Positions 51,881 through 61,221 of a stretch of DNA of 64,000 nt are shown in pieces. The stretch lies in the NCBI GenBank assembly GCA_017626325.1, contig JAGAIZ010000066.1:1-64000 (forward strand), written 5' to 3'. The notes beneath the pieces were generated by a model, which made no database searches, was not told the origin of the DNA, and saw only the letters and a list, made by a program, of their open reading frames with translations. The stretch comes from Lachnospiraceae bacterium. Its GTDB lineage: Bacteria > Bacillota > Clostridia > Lachnospirales > Lachnospiraceae. Both the position numbers and the translations under genes were made by a program. How positions within the stretch are numbered: the first letter of the stretch is position 1; every line of letters starts with the position of its first letter.

Positions 51881-52999
51881 ATTAGAACAATTATTTTATT
51901 TCTGATTGTATTTGGCGTGGTAGTCATTTCCCATGAGTTTGGACATTTCCTTATCGGCAGGAAGAATGGCATTCGTGTGGTGGAATTTTCCATAGGCATG
52001 GGGCCGACGCTGTTCTCTTTTGACAAAGGCGGGACGAAATATTCCTTAAAGCTTCTGCCTATAGGGGGAGCATGTATGTTTGACGGAGAAGACGGCGTGG
52101 AATCCAAAGCGGCGCAGGATCGTGCGGAGGGCGCAGATGATCAGACAGGGGAAGCGGAGTTTCTTCCGGAGGGTATCAGGGCGCGGGGGACTACCTTTAC
52201 GGAGGCAGGCGTATGGGCGCGAATTGCGACGGTGTTTGCCGGACCTTTTTTCAATTTCATTCTTGCGTTTCTTGTGGCGCTTGTGCTGATCGCTTTTACC
52301 GGAGCGGACCTGCCTGTGGTGGGTATGGTGACGGAGGATTCCGCCGCTTTGGAAGCAGGGCTTAAGGAGGGCGATGTTATCACAAGAATCGGCCACGAGC
52401 GGATTCATTTTTACAGAGAGATTATATTGATTTCTTCCATGAATACGGGAGAAACGATGGAGATCCATTATGAAAGAGACGGCAAAAAGGGTGTGGCGCA
52501 GGTGACGCCCAAGTACAGCGAAGCGGACCAGAGATACTATATCGGTATCGCCAACGGCGGCGCATATATGAAGTGTAATCCGCTGCAGGTATTTCAGTAT
52601 GGATTCTATGAAGTGGAATACTGGGTGAAACTGACCTATAAGAGTCTTGGCATGATGCTTCGGGGGCAGGTATCGAAGGATGACGTGTCAGGACCAATCG
52701 GTATCGCACAGTTTGTGGGAGAAAGCTATGATCAGGCCGAAGAGGCTTACGGCACTTCCTCGGCGATTCTTACGATGCTGGAAATTGTTATCCTGCTCTC
52801 GGTCAATCTTGGTATTCTGAATTTACTTCCCTTTCCAGCGCTGGACGGAGGCAGGCTTGTCTTTATGCTGGTAGAAGTGGTTCGGGGTAAGCCGGTTCCG
52901 CCGGAAAAGGAAGGCATGGTGCATTTTGCAGGGCTTGTGGTGCTGATGCTCCTTATGGTGTTCGTAATGTATAACGATATTATGAAGCTGGTGCAGTAA
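51878..52999 (+). CDS. rseP: Site-2 intramembrane metalloprotease RseP/RasP
   Basis: A membrane zinc protease of about 373 residues that cleaves anti-sigma factors and signal-peptide remnants within the membrane. The first helix holds the active-site HEFGH (about residues 17-21). A PDZ domain lies around residues 160-240 (DSAALEAGLKEGDVITRI), and the C-terminal NLLPFPALDGGRLVF supplies the third metal ligand. A charged insert of about 40 residues follows GGACMFDGEDG. It completes the uppS-cdsA-dxr-rseP block; proS, next in B. subtilis, is absent. Confidence 0.95.
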   Translation: MIRTIILFLIVFGVVVISHEFGHFLIGRKNGIRVVEFSIGMGPTLFSFDKGGTKYSLKLLPIGGACMFDGEDGVESKAAQDRAEGADDQTGEAEFLPEGIRARGTTFTEAGVWARIATVFAGPFFNFILAFLVALVLIAFTGADLPVVGMVTEDSAALEAGLKEGDVITRIGHERIHFYREIILISSMNTGETMEIHYERDGKKGVAQVTPKYSEADQRYYIGIANGGAYMKCNPLQVFQYGFYEVEYWVKLTYKSLGMMLRGQVSKDDVSGPIGIAQFVGESYDQAEEAYGTSSAILTMLEIVILLSVNLGILNLLPFPALDGGRLVFMLVEVVRGKPVPPEKEGMVHFAGLVVLMLLMVFVMYNDIMKLVQ

Positions 53000-53022
53000 C
53001 GCGCCGGCTTCTTGCGCGTATA

Positions 53023-53132
53023 AGCAGAGTCAGAAGTCCCGGAAGACAGGCGTCGTGCAGGCACGAAAGCATGGATTCCGGGACTTATGACGAGCAACGC
53101 GAACTCGGAACGCAAAGCGTTTCGAGTCTGCT
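53023..53132 (+). repeat. Structured palindromic element (three-way-junction-like) after rseP
   Basis: An outer stem AGCAGA (53023-53028) with TCTGCT (53127-53132) encloses two arms. Arm A pairs AAGTCCCGGAA (53034-53044) with TTCCGGGACTT (53076-53086), extended by TCA/TGA, and has an inner TCGTG/CACGA hairpin. Arm B pairs ACTCGGAACGC with GCGTTTCGAGT (53103-53127) around AAA. The last base of arm B and the outer stem share an end, so both may not form fully together. No T run follows. Confidence 0.55.
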
Positions 53133-53143
53133 GAAGAAAAGAA

Positions 53144-53166
53144 AGAGTCAGAAGTCCCGGAAGACA
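53144..53166 (+). repeat. Truncated second copy of the 53.03-kb element
   Basis: These 23 bases repeat 53026-53048 exactly, starting AGAGTCAGAAGTCCCGG, 118 bases downstream. The complementary right arm is not found after it, so only the left end of the element is duplicated. This suggests insertion or recombination of a small repeated unit. Confidence 0.75.
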
Positions 53167-53182
53167 AATATAAAATTTATTG

Positions 53183-53211
53183 TTGCATATCGGCATGGGA
53201 TGCAGTATACT
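53183..53211 (+). promoter_or_regulatory. SigA promoter of the PP2C-kinase pair
   Basis: TTGCAT (53183-53188) and TATACT (53206-53211) are exactly 17 bp apart. The leader to the phosphatase ATG would be about 120 nt. Confidence 0.65.
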
Positions 53212-53341
53212 GTCCCTATCAGATTTTATTCGGAAATCTACAGATATCCGCGGAATTCCCGCATGATTTCAGAAGGATGAGAGAAGTAAGACAACTTGGA
53301 AATATGGAAACGTATGCTATTTAAAGAAACGAGGTATTTCT

Positions 53342-54259
53342 ATGCAGTATATGACGGGCGTATATTGGAACCGGGGAGGCAGGGCTTCGTGTAATCAGGA
53401 TTCTGTCGTCCTGCATCAGGTGCTGACCCGACGCGGCAGAGTGCTTATGGCGGCGGTCTGTGACGGTATGGGAGGAATGCGGCAAGGGGAAATAGCCAGC
53501 GGTTATATGGCAGAGAGGCTGCAGGAATGGTTCTATGATTCTCTTATGAGAGCGGTAGAACAGAAGAAACCCTGCTGGATGATCAGAAGATCGATGGACA
53601 GGCTGGTATATCACGCACAGGAGCAACTGCGGCAGTACGCCGGGAAGGAAGAGGCTGTCCGGCAGATGTCACAGGGGATGGTATGGGAACAGGAGGTACA
53701 GCGCAGGGATGAGGGAGCTTCGCAGCCGTTTGCGCTGGGAACGACTATGTCTGTACTGGTTCTGTGGGACAGGACGTATCTGATCTGGCATCTGGGGGAC
53801 AGCAGAATCTACCGGATACGCAGCAATGGCGGCGGAAAGTTATACAGCGGGCGGGACAGGCGTTATAAACAGGATGTACGGGGCAGGCAGCATAGACAGG
53901 GCGCATGGAACAGATGCCGTGACGGTCATGGAGCATCTGACAGGAGGCAGAAAATACCGGAGTGCATGACAAGGGATCATGTAAGAGGGCGAAGCCGCCT
54001 GACAAAATGTGTGGGCAGCTTCGGTTATTTCAGACCGGATTATCGCATGGGAACGGTGCAGGCGGGAGAAGCCTTTCTTCTGTGCAGCGATGGATTCAGA
54101 CATTGCATTACCGGTCAGGAATTGGCGGATATTCTGGCGCCGCAGCAGCTTCGGGAGGAAGCACAGGTGGAACGCAGGCTGAGAGAAATCGGCGAAACCT
54201 GCATGAGAAGAGGAGAGAAGGACAATCTGTCGGCAGTCTGTATCAGGACTGTGAAATAG
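53342..54259 (+). CDS. PP2C-family protein phosphatase, divergent
   Basis: A protein of 305 residues with PP2C motifs. Residues 12-22 (GRASCNQDSVV) hold the first metal site. VCDGMGGMRQGE is near residue 40, IWHLGDSRIYRI near 150, CSDGFRHCIT near 245 and GEKDNLSAVCI at the C-terminus. The stretch at about 160-215 is unusually basic (many Arg, His, Lys) and does not look like the family, but the frame stays open. It probably reverses the kinase encoded 9 bases downstream, like PrpC with PrkC; the pairing is inference. Confidence 0.83.
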   Translation: MQYMTGVYWNRGGRASCNQDSVVLHQVLTRRGRVLMAAVCDGMGGMRQGEIASGYMAERLQEWFYDSLMRAVEQKKPCWMIRRSMDRLVYHAQEQLRQYAGKEEAVRQMSQGMVWEQEVQRRDEGASQPFALGTTMSVLVLWDRTYLIWHLGDSRIYRIRSNGGGKLYSGRDRRYKQDVRGRQHRQGAWNRCRDGHGASDRRQKIPECMTRDHVRGRSRLTKCVGSFGYFRPDYRMGTVQAGEAFLLCSDGFRHCITGQELADILAPQQLREEAQVERRLREIGETCMRRGEKDNLSAVCIRTVK

Positions 54260-54268
54260 GGAAGGAGT

Positions 54269-55198
54269 ATGGCGATAGAGATGAACAGATCGTGTGAAAC
54301 GGAGCAATATCAGCATGAGAATACCTTGGGGGAAGCAACTAAACAGAGATATATCGGCAAATATGCGATTGTAAAGATGCTCGGACAGGGTGGTGAAGGG
54401 TGTGTGTATCTTGCCCGGGATGAGAGCCTCGGACGCCCTGTGGCAATCAAGAGGGTGTGGGGAGATCACGAGGCCGCTTTCCTTAAGGAACTGCAGCATC
54501 CAATGCTCCCGGTGGTCTATGAATTGTTACGTGATAACGGATGCTATCTTGTTATGGAATATATAGAAGGAATAAGTTTACATAACTATATTAGAAAGAA
54601 CGGCATGGCGAAAGAGGAGCAGGCGAAGCTGTGGGCGGAGCAGATACTGGCGATATTGCAGTATCTTCACACAAGAAAACCACCTGTTATTTATCGGGAT
54701 TTGAAACCGGAGAACCTCATCGTGTGCCCGGACGGAAGGCTCAGGCTGGTAGATTTCGGCGCGGCCTGTTGCCGCAATTACAGTGGGGACGGCAGCCGGA
54801 GGATGGCGGTCAGCGCCGGATACGCAGCGCCGGAACAGTTCCCGCGCGCCGGGGGAGGAGCTTACGCGGATGAGAGAAGCGATCTATTCGCTTTCGGCAG
54901 AGTCCTGTATTATGTGCTGACCGGTGCGGACCCCGCTTATCCGCCGTATGCCCGGCTTCCCGTGACGGGATATAATCCTGCGCTGTGGGACGGCTGGGAA
55001 AGGGTGCTTCGCAAATGCATGGCAGATCATCCGGCGAAACGATATCAGGTAGCGGAAGAAATCAGAGAAGATTTGTGCGTAAGAGGAAGAAAAGGAACAA
55101 AGGGGACGGGCGGCGCGGCGAAGCGCGGATTGATCAGGAAGATAGAGAAAAGAGTCCTTCTGACAGAGAAGAAAGCGGCGGGGCTTATCGCACTTTGA
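54269..55198 (+). CDS. Cytosolic Ser/Thr protein kinase (Hanks type) without PASTA domains
   Basis: A protein of 309 residues with a kinase domain (about 29-270). It shows the glycine loop [13 protein letters not shown], catalytic Lys in VAIKRV, catalytic loop [13 protein letters not shown] (Y-R-D instead of H-R-D), VDFGAA (DFG) and AGYAAPEQF (APE). The C-terminal tail is short and basic, and no transmembrane helix or PASTA repeat follows, unlike PrkC/Stk1. Together with the phosphatase upstream it forms a small reversible phosphorylation module. Targets are unknown. Confidence 0.92.
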   Translation: MAIEMNRSCETEQYQHENTLGEATKQRYIGKYAIVKMLGQGGEGCVYLARDESLGRPVAIKRVWGDHEAAFLKELQHPMLPVVYELLRDNGCYLVMEYIEGISLHNYIRKNGMAKEEQAKLWAEQILAILQYLHTRKPPVIYRDLKPENLIVCPDGRLRLVDFGAACCRNYSGDGSRRMAVSAGYAAPEQFPRAGGGAYADERSDLFAFGRVLYYVLTGADPAYPPYARLPVTGYNPALWDGWERVLRKCMADHPAKRYQVAEEIREDLCVRGRKGTKGTGGAAKRGLIRKIEKRVLLTEKKAAGLIAL

Positions 55199-55259
55199 GT
55201 GTACTTTTGAAGGGAATTCATGTATAATAATTTCATTAAGATTTGAATGGAGGATTCCT

Positions 55260-56318
55260 ATGCATCGTTCCAATACAAAAATTGTAAAAATCGGAGATAA
55301 AGTCATCGGCGGCGGCAATCCGGTCCTGATTCAGTCTATGACCAATACTAGGACAGAGGACGTGGAAGCTACCGTAGCGCAGATTCTAAGACTGGAGAAG
55401 GCAGGCTGTGAGATTATCCGCTGTACCGTGCCGACATATGAGGCGGCGCAGGCGCTTTCGGAGATTAAGAAGCAGATTCATATACCACTGGTGGCGGATA
55501 TTCATTTCGATTATAAAATGGCGGTTGCGGCGATAGAGAACGGAGCGGATAAGATTCGTATCAATCCGGGTAATATCGGAAGCCGGGAGAAGGTGGCGGC
55601 TGTGGTAGACGCCGCGAAGGAACGGGATATTCCGATCCGCGTAGGCGTAAACAGCGGCTCCCTGGAGAAGGAACTAGTAGAGAAATATCATGGCGTGACT
55701 GCGGAGGGAATTGTGGAGAGCGCTCTGGATAAGGTCGGCATTATCGAAGATCTGGGCTATGACAATATGGTGATCAGTATCAAATCATCGGATGTAATGA
55801 TGTGTGTGCGCGCTCACGAGATATTGGCAAAGAAGACGAATTATCCGCTGCATGTAGGTATTACGGAGTCCGGTACGGTACAGAGCGGCAATATCAAGTC
55901 CGCTGTCGGGCTGGGCATTATCCTGTATCAGGGGATCGGTGACACGATACGGGTGTCTCTGACAGGCGATCCGGTGGAAGAGATTAAGTCCGCGAAGCTG
56001 ATCCTGAGGACGCTGGGGCTCCGCAAAGGCGGTATCGAGGTGGTGTCCTGTCCCACTTGCGGCAGAACACGTATCGATTTAATCGGTCTTGCTAATCAGG
56101 TGGAAGCTATGGTAGCGGATATCCCGTTGGATATCAAGGTGGCTGTCATGGGCTGCGCGGTCAACGGACCGGGCGAGGCGAAGGAAGCGGATATCGGTAT
56201 TGCGGGCGGTCTTGGAGAAGGACTGCTCATTAAGAAGGGCGAGATCGTGAAGAAAGTGCCGGAGGATAAGCTACTTGAGACCTTAAGAGAGGAATTGCTT
56301 AACTGGGACAGGGAATGA
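55260..56318 (+). CDS. ispG: 4-hydroxy-3-methylbut-2-enyl-diphosphate synthase
   Basis: IspG (GcpE) is the [4Fe-4S] enzyme making HMBPP in the MEP pathway. The product of 352 residues has [18 protein letters not shown] and [13 protein letters not shown] near the N-terminus. The cluster cysteines are in [12 protein letters not shown] and [18 protein letters not shown]. It is functionally linked to dxr upstream. A TATAAT lies at 55223-55228 without a clear -35, so its own promoter is uncertain. A GGAGGA site precedes ATG 55260. Confidence 0.98.
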   Translation: MHRSNTKIVKIGDKVIGGGNPVLIQSMTNTRTEDVEATVAQILRLEKAGCEIIRCTVPTYEAAQALSEIKKQIHIPLVADIHFDYKMAVAAIENGADKIRINPGNIGSREKVAAVVDAAKERDIPIRVGVNSGSLEKELVEKYHGVTAEGIVESALDKVGIIEDLGYDNMVISIKSSDVMMCVRAHEILAKKTNYPLHVGITESGTVQSGNIKSAVGLGIILYQGIGDTIRVSLTGDPVEEIKSAKLILRTLGLRKGGIEVVSCPTCGRTRIDLIGLANQVEAMVADIPLDIKVAVMGCAVNGPGEAKEADIGIAGGLGEGLLIKKGEIVKKVPEDKLLETLREELLNWDRE

Positions 56319-56383
56319 CTTTCCGAAGACATTTCATTTTCACCGATATAGCATAAATCAAGTATGCAGAGGACAGAGTAAGT

Positions 56384-59300
56384 ATGGCGAAGAGGTTTTT
56401 CGAAGTATTTCCTACATTAAAACTGGATACGGGATTGAAGGATCTGTTTGAACAGACGACAGTGGAGAAGGTGACCGCTACCAAAAGAAAGGATTTTCTG
56501 CGTGTATACATATCTTCCGAACGGCTGATTCAGAAGGAAGACATCTATCGGGTTGAGAATGAAGTTAAGCGGCAGTTTTTTCCGAATACGTCTATCGTCA
56601 TCAAGTTATACGAACATTTCAGCCTGTCGGTGCAGTATAATCCGGAAAAGCTGATGGATGTCTACAGGGAGAGTATTCTGCTGGAGTTAAGAGAGTACTC
56701 GCCGGTGGAATATAATCTGTTTAAAAAGGCGGATATTTCTTTTGAAGGCAACCGTTTGCTGCTGACGGTAGAGGATACGGTGCTTGGAAAGGGCAAGGCG
56801 GAAGAACTGATCCGTATTCTGGAGAAAATATATAACGAACGCTGCGGTATGCCGGTAGAGGTGGCAGTCGGTTATAAAGAACGCGCAGAGGGCAGATATA
56901 AGGAAGAGGATGAGCAGCGTCTGGCCATGCAGGTAGCGGAAATCTCGGCAAGGGCAGGTTATGCGGTATCCGGCAAAGCGGCAGAGCTTCTGGGCTGGAA
57001 TGATGGGATGCAGACGGCCGGGACCGGGATGGCGCAGGAGGGCGCTTATGGCGCAGTAGATGGCACAAGCCATGACGGCGCGGCAGCAGGTATGGGCGTT
57101 TACGGCGCCGGTACAGGGAGCACGGTGACAGGCGCCGGACTCGCGAAAGACACGACAGACGCTGTATCAACGGGTATGGGACCAGCGGCGGGGATACCAG
57201 GGGCTTCTGCAGGCGGAACAGTACAGAATGCCTCCGGGGCGTCAGGCAAAGACCGGAATGGTTTACATAATGCTGATGCAGCAAAGGTTCCCACACCGGG
57301 CAGAAAGGGAGAATGGGGCAGAAAGAGCGAAAAGCAGGATACAAGGCGGGCGGTCAGGCGTTCCGATAATCCGGATGTATTATACGGCAGAGATTTCGAT
57401 GAGGAAGCGATGCCGATGGAAGAAATCCTGGGAGAATTGGGCGAAGTCGTAATCCGCGGCAAGATCCTGAACATGGATAAGAGAGAGATCAGGAATGAGA
57501 GAACCATTCTGATTTATGACATAACCGATTATACAGACACGATGACGATCAAGATGTTTGCCCACAATGACCAGGTGGCTGAAATAACAGATGGTATTAA
57601 ACCAGGCGTGTTCGTAAAGCTTAAGGGCATGACTATGATGGATAAGTTTGACCATGAACTGACCATCGGCTCTTTGGTAGGTGTAAAGAAGATACCGGAT
57701 TTTACGACGTCCCGCATGGATACCAGCGTCCGCAAACGCGTAGAGCTGCATTGCCACACGAAGATGAGCGATATGGACGGGGTGTCGGAGGCGAAGGATA
57801 TCGTAAAGCGTGCCTATCAGTGGGGACATCCGGCTATTGCCATTACCGATCACGGCGTAGTGCAGTCCTTTCCGGATGCCAACCATGTATGGGAGGATCT
57901 GTGGAAAGCGGAGAAGAATAAGAGGAAAGAAGCCGGGGATCCGGATCCCGACAAGCAGGATTTCTTTAAGGTGATTTATGGCGTGGAGGCTTATCTGGTG
58001 GATGATCTGCACGAGATTGCCACCAATGAGAAAGGGCAGGATTTTGCACAGGATTTCGTGGTATTTGATATCGAGACAACCGGATTTTCTCCGGTGGAGA
58101 ACCGGATTATAGAGATAGGCGCCGTGAAGGTGTCGGGAGGAAAGATCGTGGACAGATTTTCCACCTTCGTAAATCCTGAAGTTCCGATTCCCTTTGAAAT
58201 AGAGAAGCTGACAAGCATAACAGATGATATGGTTGTGGGCGCTGAGAAGATAGAGACGGTGCTGCCGCAGTTTCTGCAGTTTTGTGAAGGCTGTATGCTG
58301 GTGGCGCATAACGCCGGTTTTGATATGAGCTTTATCATGGAGAATTGTGATAGGCAGGGCATCCCGCACGATTTTACATATATCGATACGGTGGGTATCG
58401 CCAGAGTTATGCTGCCGGCGCAGGCGAAGCATACGCTGGACGCTGTGGCGAAGACGCTGGGCGTTTCTTTGGAAAACCATCACCGTGCGGTGGATGATGC
58501 GGAGGCTACGGCGGAGATCTTCGTCAAGCTGATTCCGATGATGGAAAAGGAAGGAATCACTACGCTTACGCAGATCAATGAGAAAGGAAAGTGCAGCCCG
58601 GCAATTATCAGGAAGCTGCCTACCTACCATGCGATCATTCTGGCGAAGAATAACGTGGGGCGGATGAATCTGTACCGTCTGGTGTCGGAATCCCATCTGA
58701 CGTATTTCGCCAGAAGGCCGAGGATACCCAAGAGCCTGCTGAATCAGTACAGGGAGGGCCTGATCCTGGGAAGCGCCTGCGAGGCGGGAGAACTATACCG
58801 GGCGTTATTGGAGAATAAGGCGGATGCGGAAATTGCAAGGCTGGTGAATTTCTATGATTATCTGGAGATTCAGCCGCTTGGAAATAATCGGTTCATGATT
58901 GAATCAGACAGGACGCCGAACATTAATTCCATGGAAGATATCAAGGAGATGAACCGCAAGATTGTGCGGCTGGGCGAGCAGTTCCATAAGCCGGTGGTGG
59001 CTACCTGCGATGTGCATTTCCTGAATCCCGAGGACGAGATTTACAGACGGATTATCATGGCGGGACAGGGCTTCCCCGATGCGGACAATCAGGCGCCCCT
59101 TTACCTGCGCACTACGGAGGAAATGCTGGAGGAGTTTGCTTATCTGGGCAGCGATAAGGCGGAAGAGGTGGTCATCACCAATACCAATCTGATTGCGGAC
59201 ATGATAGAATCTATGTCTCCGGTGCGTCCCGATAAGTGTCCGCCGGTGATTGAGAACAGCGACCAGCAGCTTACGGATATCTGCTATAACAGGGCACACG

Positions 59301-61138
59301 AACTGTACGGAGAGAAGCTGCCGCCGATTGTGGAGGAACGTCTGGAGCGGGAGCTGCATTCGATTATTTCTAACGGCTTTGCAGTGATGTATATTATTGC
59401 GCAGAAATTGGTTTGGAAATCCGTGGAGGACGGTTATCTGGTGGGTTCCCGGGGTTCGGTGGGAAGCTCTTTTGTGGCGAATATGGCGGGAATTACGGAG
59501 GTAAATTCCTTAAGTCCCCATTATCTGTGCCCTAAGTGCCATTATTATGATTTTGATTCCGAGGAGGTCAAAGCCTACGGCGGCGGCGCCGGCTGCGATA
59601 TGCCGGATAAAAACTGCCCGGTCTGCGGGGAACCGCTGTTAAAAGAAGGCTTTGACATTCCCTTTGAGACCTTCTTAGGCTTTAAAGGCGATAAGGAGCC
59701 GGATATCGACTTGAATTTCTCTGGTGAATATCAGAGTAAGGCGCATAAATACACGGAGGTTATCTTCGGCTACGGTCAGACTTTCCGAGCCGGAACCATC
59801 GGTACGCTGGCGGATAAGACGGCTTTTGGTTATGTGAAGAATTATTATGAGGAGCGGGGCAGGCATAAAAGGGTCTGTGAAATCAACCGGATTGTCACGG
59901 GATGTACGGGCATCCGCAGGAGTACGGGACAGCACCCCGGCGGTATCGTAGTACTGCCGGTGGGGGAGGATATCAATTCTTTTACTCCGGTGCAGCATCC
60001 GGCCAATGATATGACGACAGATACCATTACCACCCATTTTGATTACCATTCCATCGACCACAACCTGTTGAAGCTGGATATTCTGGGACACGATGATCCG
60101 ACCATGATCCGTATGCTGCAGGACATGACGGGCATTGATCCGGTAACTATTCCGCTGGACGATAAGCAGGTCATGAGCCTGTTCCAGTCCACGGAGGCGC
60201 TGGGAATTACGCCGGATCAGATTGGCGGCTGTAAGATCGGCAGTCTGGGAATCCCGGAGTTTGGCACGGATTTCGTTATCCAGATGGTCATCGACGCCAA
60301 ACCCCAGTGCTTCACAGATCTGGTGCGTATCTCCGGTCTGTCCCATGGTACGGATGTGTGGCTGGGCAATGCACAGACCCTGATAGAAGAGGGTAAGGCG
60401 ACGATTTCCACGGCTATCTGCTGTCGTGATGATATCATGATTTATCTGATTCAAAAGGGTGTGGATCCGGCGCTTTCTTTTACCATCATGGAGAGTGTGC
60501 GTAAGGGCAAGGGACTGAAACCGGAATGGGAAGATGCGATGAAGGAGAAGGATGTGCCGGACTGGTATATCGGTTCCTGCAAAAAGATCAAATACATGTT
60601 CCCGAAGGCCCATGCGGCAGCCTACGTTATGATGGCATGGCGCATCGCCTATTGTAAGGTAAATTATCCGCTGGCGTATTACGCGGCGTATTTCAGTATC
60701 CGCGCCTCGGCTTTTTCCTATGAACTGATGTGTCAGGGACAGCGGCATCTGGAGAATGTGATGGCGGACTACAAGAAGCGCAGCGATACGCTTTCGAAGA
60801 AGGAGCAGGATGCTTATAAGGATATGAAGATCGTGCAGGAGATGTACGCAAGAGGCTTCGAGTTCGTGCCGATCGATATCTTCAGCGCCCAGTCCAGGCT
60901 GTTCCAGGTGGTGGACGGCAAGCTGATGCCGTCTTTAAACAGTATCGACGGTCTGGGTGAGAAGGCGGCGGACGCCATCGTGGAAGCGGCTAAGGACGGC
61001 CCCTTCTTAAGTAAGGATGATTTCAGGCAGCGGACCAAGGCGTCCAAGACGATTGTGGATTTGATGAGCGATCTGGGGCTTCTGGGTAATCTGCCGGAGT
61101 CCAACCAGATCAGCTTGTTTGATTTCATAGGCGCGTAA
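56384..61138 (+). CDS. polC: DNA polymerase III alpha subunit, Gram-positive PolC type
   Basis: The replicative polymerase with built-in proofreading. Parts of the 1584-residue product are an N-terminal domain (1-170), a Gly/Ala/Thr-rich linker (about 205-325) and an OB domain (about 340-445). A PHP domain follows (VELHCHTKMSDMDG, about 453) interrupted by the DEDD exonuclease (VVFDIETTGFSP, about 557). The polymerase core has GSRGSVGSSF (about 1022), a four-Cys zinc site (CPKC...CPVC, about 1048-1085) and catalytic PDIDLNFS (about 1105). It is about 120 residues longer than usual because of the linker. Confidence 0.98.
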   Translation: MAKRFFEVFPTLKLDTGLKDLFEQTTVEKVTATKRKDFLRVYISSERLIQKEDIYRVENEVKRQFFPNTSIVIKLYEHFSLSVQYNPEKLMDVYRESILLELREYSPVEYNLFKKADISFEGNRLLLTVEDTVLGKGKAEELIRILEKIYNERCGMPVEVAVGYKERAEGRYKEEDEQRLAMQVAEISARAGYAVSGKAAELLGWNDGMQTAGTGMAQEGAYGAVDGTSHDGAAAGMGVYGAGTGSTVTGAGLAKDTTDAVSTGMGPAAGIPGASAGGTVQNASGASGKDRNGLHNADAAKVPTPGRKGEWGRKSEKQDTRRAVRRSDNPDVLYGRDFDEEAMPMEEILGELGEVVIRGKILNMDKREIRNERTILIYDITDYTDTMTIKMFAHNDQVAEITDGIKPGVFVKLKGMTMMDKFDHELTIGSLVGVKKIPDFTTSRMDTSVRKRVELHCHTKMSDMDGVSEAKDIVKRAYQWGHPAIAITDHGVVQSFPDANHVWEDLWKAEKNKRKEAGDPDPDKQDFFKVIYGVEAYLVDDLHEIATNEKGQDFAQDFVVFDIETTGFSPVENRIIEIGAVKVSGGKIVDRFSTFVNPEVPIPFEIEKLTSITDDMVVGAEKIETVLPQFLQFCEGCMLVAHNAGFDMSFIMENCDRQGIPHDFTYIDTVGIARVMLPAQAKHTLDAVAKTLGVSLENHHRAVDDAEATAEIFVKLIPMMEKEGITTLTQINEKGKCSPAIIRKLPTYHAIILAKNNVGRMNLYRLVSESHLTYFARRPRIPKSLLNQYREGLILGSACEAGELYRALLENKADAEIARLVNFYDYLEIQPLGNNRFMIESDRTPNINSMEDIKEMNRKIVRLGEQFHKPVVATCDVHFLNPEDEIYRRIIMAGQGFPDADNQAPLYLRTTEEMLEEFAYLGSDKAEEVVITNTNLIADMIESMSPVRPDKCPPVIENSDQQLTDICYNRAHELYGEKLPPIVEERLERELHSIISNGFAVMYIIAQKLVWKSVEDGYLVGSRGSVGSSFVANMAGITEVNSLSPHYLCPKCHYYDFDSEEVKAYGGGAGCDMPDKNCPVCGEPLLKEGFDIPFETFLGFKGDKEPDIDLNFSGEYQSKAHKYTEVIFGYGQTFRAGTIGTLADKTAFGYVKNYYEERGRHKRVCEINRIVTGCTGIRRSTGQHPGGIVVLPVGEDINSFTPVQHPANDMTTDTITTHFDYHSIDHNLLKLDILGHDDPTMIRMLQDMTGIDPVTIPLDDKQVMSLFQSTEALGITPDQIGGCKIGSLGIPEFGTDFVIQMVIDAKPQCFTDLVRISGLSHGTDVWLGNAQTLIEEGKATISTAICCRDDIMIYLIQKGVDPALSFTIMESVRKGKGLKPEWEDAMKEKDVPDWYIGSCKKIKYMFPKAHAAAYVMMAWRIAYCKVNYPLAYYAAYFSIRASAFSYELMCQGQRHLENVMADYKKRSDTLSKKEQDAYKDMKIVQEMYARGFEFVPIDIFSAQSRLFQVVDGKLMPSLNSIDGLGEKAADAIVEAAKDGPFLSKDDFRQRTKASKTIVDLMSDLGLLGNLPESNQISLFDFIGA
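57000..57340 (+). repeat. Low-complexity Gly/Ala/Thr-rich linker inside polC
   Basis: The coding sequence here is GC-rich and encodes segments such as GAAAGMGVYGAGTGSTVTG with no predicted fold. It separates the PolC N-terminal domain from the OB domain and accounts for the extra length of this PolC. Confidence 0.75.
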
Positions 61139-61221
61139 AACCATGTGCGCGTAGAATTATGCGTAAGAAAGAACGGAAAAGAGCTGTTCATGAAACGGCA
61201 GGAAACAGGAGGGCATCATCT

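Noticed and set aside
53820..53990. Frameshift in the PP2C gene
   Set aside because: The Arg-rich stretch looks odd, but PP2C motifs on both sides are in the same frame, so a single frameshift is excluded; a compensating pair cannot be judged from one sequence.
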